Assembly: GCF_015477765.1 (NCBI RefSeq)
Contig: NZ_JADLQQ010000015.1
Coordinates: 62,001 to 126,000 of the forward strand
DNA length: 64,000 nt
Direction: 5' to 3'
Source: Nocardia transvalensis
Lineage (GTDB): Bacteria; Actinomycetota; Actinomycetes; Mycobacteriales; Mycobacteriaceae
The position numbers were made by a program, and so were the translations under genes. Of the stretch, positions 60,402 through 64,000 are shown piece by piece. The notes beneath the pieces are model-generated. The model had not been told where the DNA came from. It did no database searches and was given only the letters and a program-made list of their open reading frames with translations. The stretch's first letter is position 1. Each line of letters begins with the position of its first letter.

Positions 60402-60420
60402 CAAGATGGTCAATCTCGCC
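60402..60420 (-). promoter_or_regulatory. conserved leader hairpin, copy 4
   Basis: Transcript GGCGAGATTGACCATCTTG: stem CGAGAT/ATCTTG (one G-U pair) around TGACC. The changes from copies 1 and 2 keep pairing, which supports an RNA structure. Confidence 0.5.
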
Positions 60421-60439
60421 TACATGCTCGACACATGAC

Positions 60440-60468
60440 ACGATACTGCGTTTCGCATTATTTCTCAA
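60440..60468 (-). promoter_or_regulatory. promoter of the TerD-domain gene (ATARTGC family)
   Basis: Minus strand: -35 TTGAGA (60468-60463), spacer AATAATGCGAAACGCAG (17 bp), -10 TATCGT (60445-60440). Nearly identical to that at 52.7 kb. The leader is about 175 nt. Confidence 0.7.
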
Positions 60469-60490
60469 CTGCTTGGAGGTGCAGCTCTCG

Positions 60491-60928
60491 TCACTTCTTC
60501 CGGACAAGCCGGTTCAGGACGCTGGCCCGTGTGACGCCGCCGTCCGGGTGCCGATCGAGGGTGCCTCGGTGTACCAGCTGGGCGATGGTGCCGCGGGTGA
60601 CGCCGAGCATCGCGGCGGCGACGTGATGGGTGACTGCTTCGCTGTCCTCGCGTCCCACCGAACGGGCGACGAGACGGCCGACGGGTGTGCGCCACCACTC
60701 GGGTTCCGGGTCGGCATCCCAGGCAACGCCCGCGAGATCGTTCACAGTTTGCGCGGCCAATTGGTCATCGTCGTCCTGCGTCAGTTGCGCGGCAAGCATG
60801 GGAACCGTCTTGTCGAGCCTCTGGCGAGCCAGGTCGGCCAGGTCCAGCCACCCCAACGCTTCCAAGGCGCCGACGACCCGTTCGTCCAGCGAGTCGTAGA
60901 TCTGCTGTTCCACCTCGGCGCTGCTCAC
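60491..60928 (-). CDS. HTH / excisionase-like protein
   Basis: 145 residues from a GTG overlapping the previous stop (GTGA). The last 50 residues (VTHHVAAAMLGVTRGTIAQL, VHRGTLDRHPDGGVTRASVL) have the winged-HTH pattern of MerR/excisionase-type domains. The front is acidic and helical. It ends 23 bp before the TerD-gene promoter. Confidence 0.65.
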   Translation of the reverse strand: MSSAEVEQQIYDSLDERVVGALEALGWLDLADLARQRLDKTVPMLAAQLTQDDDDQLAAQTVNDLAGVAWDADPEPEWWRTPVGRLVARSVGREDSEAVTHHVAAAMLGVTRGTIAQLVHRGTLDRHPDGGVTRASVLNRLVRKK

Positions 60929-61530
60929 TTAGTCTCTCCCCCGGTCAATTCGGCGACGCCGACGGTGACGCAGTCACCGTCGTACCGGGCCAGGGGCGGG
61001 TAGTTCCACGCCATCCAGACATCGCCTTCGCGGCAGACACCGGGCTCGACGTCGCTGCCTGTCTCCACCTCGGCGGGATCGGCGCCAGCCTCGAGGGCGT
61101 CCAGGGCCTCGCGCAGTTGTACTCGTAGGGCACGGCGGATGATCTCGATCCGGCGCGCAACGTCATCGTTCACTGCTTGGTCCAGGTCGTCGATCAGCCG
61201 CCGAAGCACGCGCTGCACCTCTTCGTGGTCTTCTTCGTCGGGGTCCAGGTCGAATTCGTGGCTGGTTGCTTCGGGGGCATTCCATTCGCCGCAACCGTGC
61301 TGATGGGAATAGCCGCCTTGGATGGCGCCGGTTCGTTCATCGATCCAATCGACCGGTCCAGGACGGTCGAGGTTCAGCGGTTGGTCGCAACCGTCACACG
61401 TGCAGTGACTCATCCGGGTCAACTCCACGACAGCCGTATCCAGCTGGGTCACCGTGATGTGGACTCCGACGTCTTCCCGATTGCCGAGCATCTCCTCCAC
61501 AGTCCCGCGGAGAACAGCAACAGTTGTCAT
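60925..61530 (-). CDS. Cys-rich hypothetical protein
   Basis: 201 residues. MTTVAVLRGTVEEMLGNRED opens a helical front. HCTCDGCDQPLN and HQHGCGEW carry Cys/His residues fit for zinc. Acidic helices (VQRVLRRLIDDLDQAVNDDV) and a beta end (VWMAWNYPPLARYDGDCVTV) follow. The start codon lies inside one arm of an inverted repeat. Coupled to the HTH gene. Confidence 0.6.
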   Translation of the reverse strand: MTTVAVLRGTVEEMLGNREDVGVHITVTQLDTAVVELTRMSHCTCDGCDQPLNLDRPGPVDWIDERTGAIQGGYSHQHGCGEWNAPEATSHEFDLDPDEEDHEEVQRVLRRLIDDLDQAVNDDVARRIEIIRRALRVQLREALDALEAGADPAEVETGSDVEPGVCREGDVWMAWNYPPLARYDGDCVTVGVAELTGGETK

Positions 61531-61583
61531 GCAAAAGATGATGACAGCAGGACTGGAGTGGTGTCAACAGTGTTTGCATGACA
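61524..61583. promoter_or_regulatory. inverted operator-like repeat flanking a promoter
   Basis: TTGTCATGCAAAA (61524-61536) and TTTGCATGACA (61573-61583) are inverted copies of TGTCATGCAAA. Between them, on the minus strand, TTGACA and a TCATCA word 17 bp on form a likely promoter. The lower arm covers the ATG at 61530, so a bound protein could block both transcription and translation. Confidence 0.5.
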
Positions 61584-61725
61584 CCAGTGGCGCGGGTAGT
61601 GCACGAAGCGGATGCTTGTTGACATCGCGCCGGCGCAGGCTCCATCGGGACGGTTAAGACCTGCGCTTGAAATACATGCACGCATGGAGAACGGCGTCTT
61701 TGCCGTGTGCGAATGAAGTACGTGC

Positions 61726-63249
61726 TCAGTAGCTCCAGTTCTTTCCGGTGCCGCGGTACTGCTCGACAGAAATTGGTTCTACTCCTGGTCGCATCCGGTC
61801 GAGATACAGGCATCCGTGTAGATGGTCGATCTCGTGGGCAACCAGGCGCGCGACACCTCGCTCGAACACTGTGATATGCGTGTTGCCGTCTATGTCCTCG
61901 TGCTCGACATGGATGGCGAGTGGACGTGGCACTTTGCCTCGTAGGTCGAAGAACGACAAACATCCCTCGAATTGCTCGTCCTCGGCGGCACTTGTCTCGA
62001 CAATTCGAGGGTTGAACAGGGTGATGGTGTCGCCATCTGGTGTGCGGACAATCGCCGCAGCCCGACTGATGCCGATTTGTGGAGCTGCGATTCCCATCCC
62101 TTTCGAGAACACATGCGCTTGGGCGACTCGCTCGGCCGCAGAGTTCAGTTCAGCGACAACCCGGCGGGCATCCTCGGCCTCGGTAGGCAAGTCGAAACGT
62201 CGTGCACTCTGGCGCAGCAGTGGATCGCCTTCTTGCAGAATGCCCAGGCCGGCCATGATCCGGCTCGGAGGTGTGCGATCGTCGGTGTCGTCACTACGGC
62301 CGCGGAAATCCCACTCCAAGCGGTAGCGAGCGTGCAGGGGCGGGTTGTCGGTGGACCACGAGTACACGTCGCGCCCCTCTTCGACGTGATGCTGGATCGG
62401 CGTGTGAAAGGGCAGGGCTTCCGCAGTCATGGATGTTTGAAGCCCCCATACCGCCGGTTGCAGATTGGCGGGGAAATCCAATTGTACCGACAGCTGCTTA
62501 GTCGGCAGCCGCACAGCTCTCTGGAACCAGTTGCCCCAGTGAACATCCGATACTTCGTACTCGTACTCGATCCAGCATGTCTGACCGGGGTACAGCGGGT
62601 AATGACGGGTACCGTCGGAGAACAGTAACCAAACCTCTTTGAAAGCGTCTCGATCGTGGTGCGGAGTCCAGTCCATTGGCTCGGCGCGACCTAGCCCGTA
62701 CCAAGCGTGTAGATCAATCTCTTCCCATGTCAATGGATTTTCTTGATAGAGCGCATTGGAACGCTCCGGGTCTCCGGGATAGCGATCCACCGAGATGCGG
62801 ATCAAATAGCGGGTGATTGGTTCGGTGCCGCCGTTGACCAGATGCCGGCGCTGAGTAAGGCGATAGGTTTGCCCGTCGTAGGACAACCTCGCGTCGTCGT
62901 GATCGACCACCAACGAACGCGTGAGCTCGATTGGCTCCAGGGGCTCGGCCGGAACGGACGGGCGTTTCGCGGGGGGTCGGGCAGCGACGAACTCGGCAAA
63001 CGCTGCGCGCAGGGCACCTCCCGCCTGTAGCACCGTGTCGGCGCACGTCGCGAACTCCCGGGACGGCTTCTCTGTCCCGGACAGAATTTTGGATACGTAC
63101 GGCCGCGAGTATCCAAGCTTCCGAGCCAACGCCCCTCGCGAGAGACTTCGCACATCACGCCACCTACGCAGCTCCAACGCGAAGGGGTTGTCTTGCGCTA
63201 CTTCGGCCGCGGGTTCCTCTATCGGGCCTTGGATTCGTGGCGCCGCCAT
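61726..63249 (-). CDS. XRE regulator fused to a peptide deformylase domain
   Basis: 507 residues from MAAPRIQGPIEEPAAE, behind AGGAGTGGGAGGC. Residues 22-75 are an XRE domain (LELRRWRDVRSLSRGALARK, LGYSRPYVSKILSGTEKPSR). A middle beta domain (VDHDDARLSYDGQTYRLTQR, YPLYPGQTCWIEYEYEVSDV) follows. About 330-507 is peptide deformylase with all three metal motifs: GMGIAAPQIG, EGCLSFF and HEIDHLHG. It should be able to remove formyl groups. Repeats of CGTGAGTAYRC lie just upstream. Confidence 0.85.
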   Translation of the reverse strand: MAAPRIQGPIEEPAAEVAQDNPFALELRRWRDVRSLSRGALARKLGYSRPYVSKILSGTEKPSREFATCADTVLQAGGALRAAFAEFVAARPPAKRPSVPAEPLEPIELTRSLVVDHDDARLSYDGQTYRLTQRRHLVNGGTEPITRYLIRISVDRYPGDPERSNALYQENPLTWEEIDLHAWYGLGRAEPMDWTPHHDRDAFKEVWLLFSDGTRHYPLYPGQTCWIEYEYEVSDVHWGNWFQRAVRLPTKQLSVQLDFPANLQPAVWGLQTSMTAEALPFHTPIQHHVEEGRDVYSWSTDNPPLHARYRLEWDFRGRSDDTDDRTPPSRIMAGLGILQEGDPLLRQSARRFDLPTEAEDARRVVAELNSAAERVAQAHVFSKGMGIAAPQIGISRAAAIVRTPDGDTITLFNPRIVETSAAEDEQFEGCLSFFDLRGKVPRPLAIHVEHEDIDGNTHITVFERGVARLVAHEIDHLHGCLYLDRMRPGVEPISVEQYRGTGKNWSY

Positions 63250-63286
63250 GCCTCCCACTCCTGTTCGCGCCGATGGTGTGCGTGTG

Positions 63287-63308
63287 CGTGAGTACACCGT
63301 GAGTATGC
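63287..63308. repeat. tandem CGTGAGTA repeats upstream of the XRE-deformylase gene
   Basis: CGTGAGTACAC and CGTGAGTATGC, 11 bp apart (one helix turn), 39-59 bp before the start codon. Probably the site to which the protein's own XRE domain binds. Confidence 0.45.
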
Positions 63309-63430
63309 GCCCACTATGGCTGCACTCCCTACCTACATGAGGGAATGGAGCAGTGCCGCTTCAACGGAACTACACGGCGAAGCGGCCTTGGATGTCACCC
63401 GATGCACGGTCTGACCAACCGTGCCCATGC

Positions 63431-63474
63431 TCACGGGCCTGCGGGCCGGCGATTGTGCCCTCGCAGGCCCGTGA
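63431..63474. terminator. hairpin downstream of the right-edge gene
   Basis: TCACGGGCCTGCG (63431-63443) pairs exactly with CGCAGGCCCGTGA (63462-63474) around 18 nt, part of which can pair too. It lies after the stop at 63690 on the minus strand. The remainder of 63309-63689 shows no gene. Confidence 0.6.
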
Positions 63475-63689
63475 CACCACCGGATCGAAGTTCTAGCCTC
63501 GCACTCCAACTCGACCACGACCTCGCGGGACTGCAGATGTGGTCGCACATTTTCGATCGGCTGAGCCGTGTCGATCGGTGGTTGCGTGAACTTCGGCCGA
63601 ATCATCGCCCCTCCCACTGTGTGACAACCTGAATGATAGTGCGTCTTGCATGGCTGCCTCCGCTCGGATGCACGCACAGCACCCGGATT

Positions 63690-64000
63690 TCAGATCGTGT
63701 ACTGGAAGCCGTTGACGATGCGGTGGCAGTGGTCGCAGATTTCCAGGTCGCCTTCAGGCATGGTGCCGAGGTGCTTGCAGGCCATGAGCCCGCTGTAATG
63801 GGCGAGGGTGCCCGATCGGTGGTGGCGGGCGTGGAAGCGGTCGTGGATGGTGTTGGCCGCGGCGAACGCTCTAGCCAGAGCGTCAGCCCCGGTGAAACGC
63901 CCTTCGGCGATCTTCCTGTCGTCGAACCTGACGATGAGCGCCCAACAGTCGTCTGTGCCCCATTGTGGGACGACGAAGAAGACCGGTTCGTCGTCGAGGT
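63690..64000 (-). CDS. zinc-knuckle-like hypothetical protein (5' end outside window)
   Basis: The visible 103 residues end KHLGTMPEGDLEICDHCHRI then VNGFQYTI. C-x2-C with nearby His residues and C-K-H before suggest zinc binding, as in HNH-type or ribbon domains. The front (EPVFFVVPQWGTDDCWALIV) is a beta domain. No family recognised. The gene runs off the right edge. Confidence 0.6.
   Translation of the reverse strand, partial: LDDEPVFFVVPQWGTDDCWALIVRFDDRKIAEGRFTGADALARAFAAANTIHDRFHARHHRSGTLAHYSGLMACKHLGTMPEGDLEICDHCHRIVNGFQYTI

Noticed and set aside
60258..60413. An earlier TTG start for the TerD-domain gene
   Set aside because: It would begin inside the conserved leader hairpin and lacks a ribosome site; the GTG at 60257 has GAGGAG.
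59010..60626. A 538-codon plus-strand frame over the TerD-domain gene
   Set aside because: Arg/Gln/His-rich, no start signal, opposite to a gene with sound motifs and promoter.

Overview
The window looks like part of a large conjugative plasmid (or integrative conjugative element) of a high-GC, mycolic-acid actinobacterium, most likely Nocardia or a close relative. This rests on the GC-rich coding style, a WhiB protein, two cutinases, a mycobacterial-type SOS box, an ESX-type secreted toxin set, a DnaE1-type polymerase, and a gene order matching the tcpC-D-E-F block of TcpA-type conjugation systems. There are no rRNA or tRNA genes and no ordinary housekeeping operons. I found no relaxase, replication initiator, integrase or intact parA, so the element's class is an inference. 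Most genes are on the minus strand in tightly overlapped (ATGA/GTGA) operons.

Layout: 1-4.0 kb (-) holds the conjugation channel genes TcpC, TcpD, TcpE and a VirB4/TcpF ATPase cut by the left edge. 4.3-8.0 kb (+) is a sigma-like regulator followed by two secreted cutinases. 8.2-15 kb is accessory: a Cys-rich protein, a frameshifted DUF3841 gene, an exonuclease-fold protein that has lost its catalytic residues, HTH proteins and a WhiB. 15.2-21.4 kb is the most unusual block: an ImuA'-like RecA-fold protein behind a LexA box, a MazF-like toxin-antitoxin pair, and a DnaE1-type DNA polymerase III alpha fused in frame to a C-terminal DUF2493/SLOG domain. 22-23.5 kb has an HNH nuclease and a zinc-ribbon-like protein. 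23.5-27.4 kb is a kinase, PP2C phosphatase and vWA protein set of the TerY-P triad type.

27.5-38.6 kb has a string of small genes, a DUF6745/companion pair, a DUF5131 (Gp37/Gp68) protein and the FtsK/TcpA-like DNA pump. 39-45.5 kb has an RHH/PIN-like pair, an HTH protein whose 5' part contains a perfect palindrome, an ESX-type toxin cassette and a scar containing a ParA fragment. 45.6-48 kb has a vestigial CRISPR-like repeat pair and a leaderless regulator under two tandem dyad operators. 48-53 kb is a minus-strand operon including an ASCH protein and a secreted lipoprotein nuclease. 53.4-64 kb carries a monooxygenase with an XRE-TPR regulator, a second XRE regulator, a 715-residue TerD-domain protein, and an XRE-peptide deformylase fusion.

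Several operons are tied together by shared control DNA. Five minus-strand promoters (about 9.1, 23.5, 33.3, 52.7 and 60.4 kb) share an ATARTGC word at the same place in a 17-bp spacer. Four operons (32.1, 38.5, 52.6 and 60.4 kb) have a conserved leader hairpin just after the promoter. These suggest one element-wide regulon covering the DNA pump, the DUF5131 gene, the nuclease operon and the TerD-domain gene. All functions are read from sequence motifs; no database search or computation was run.
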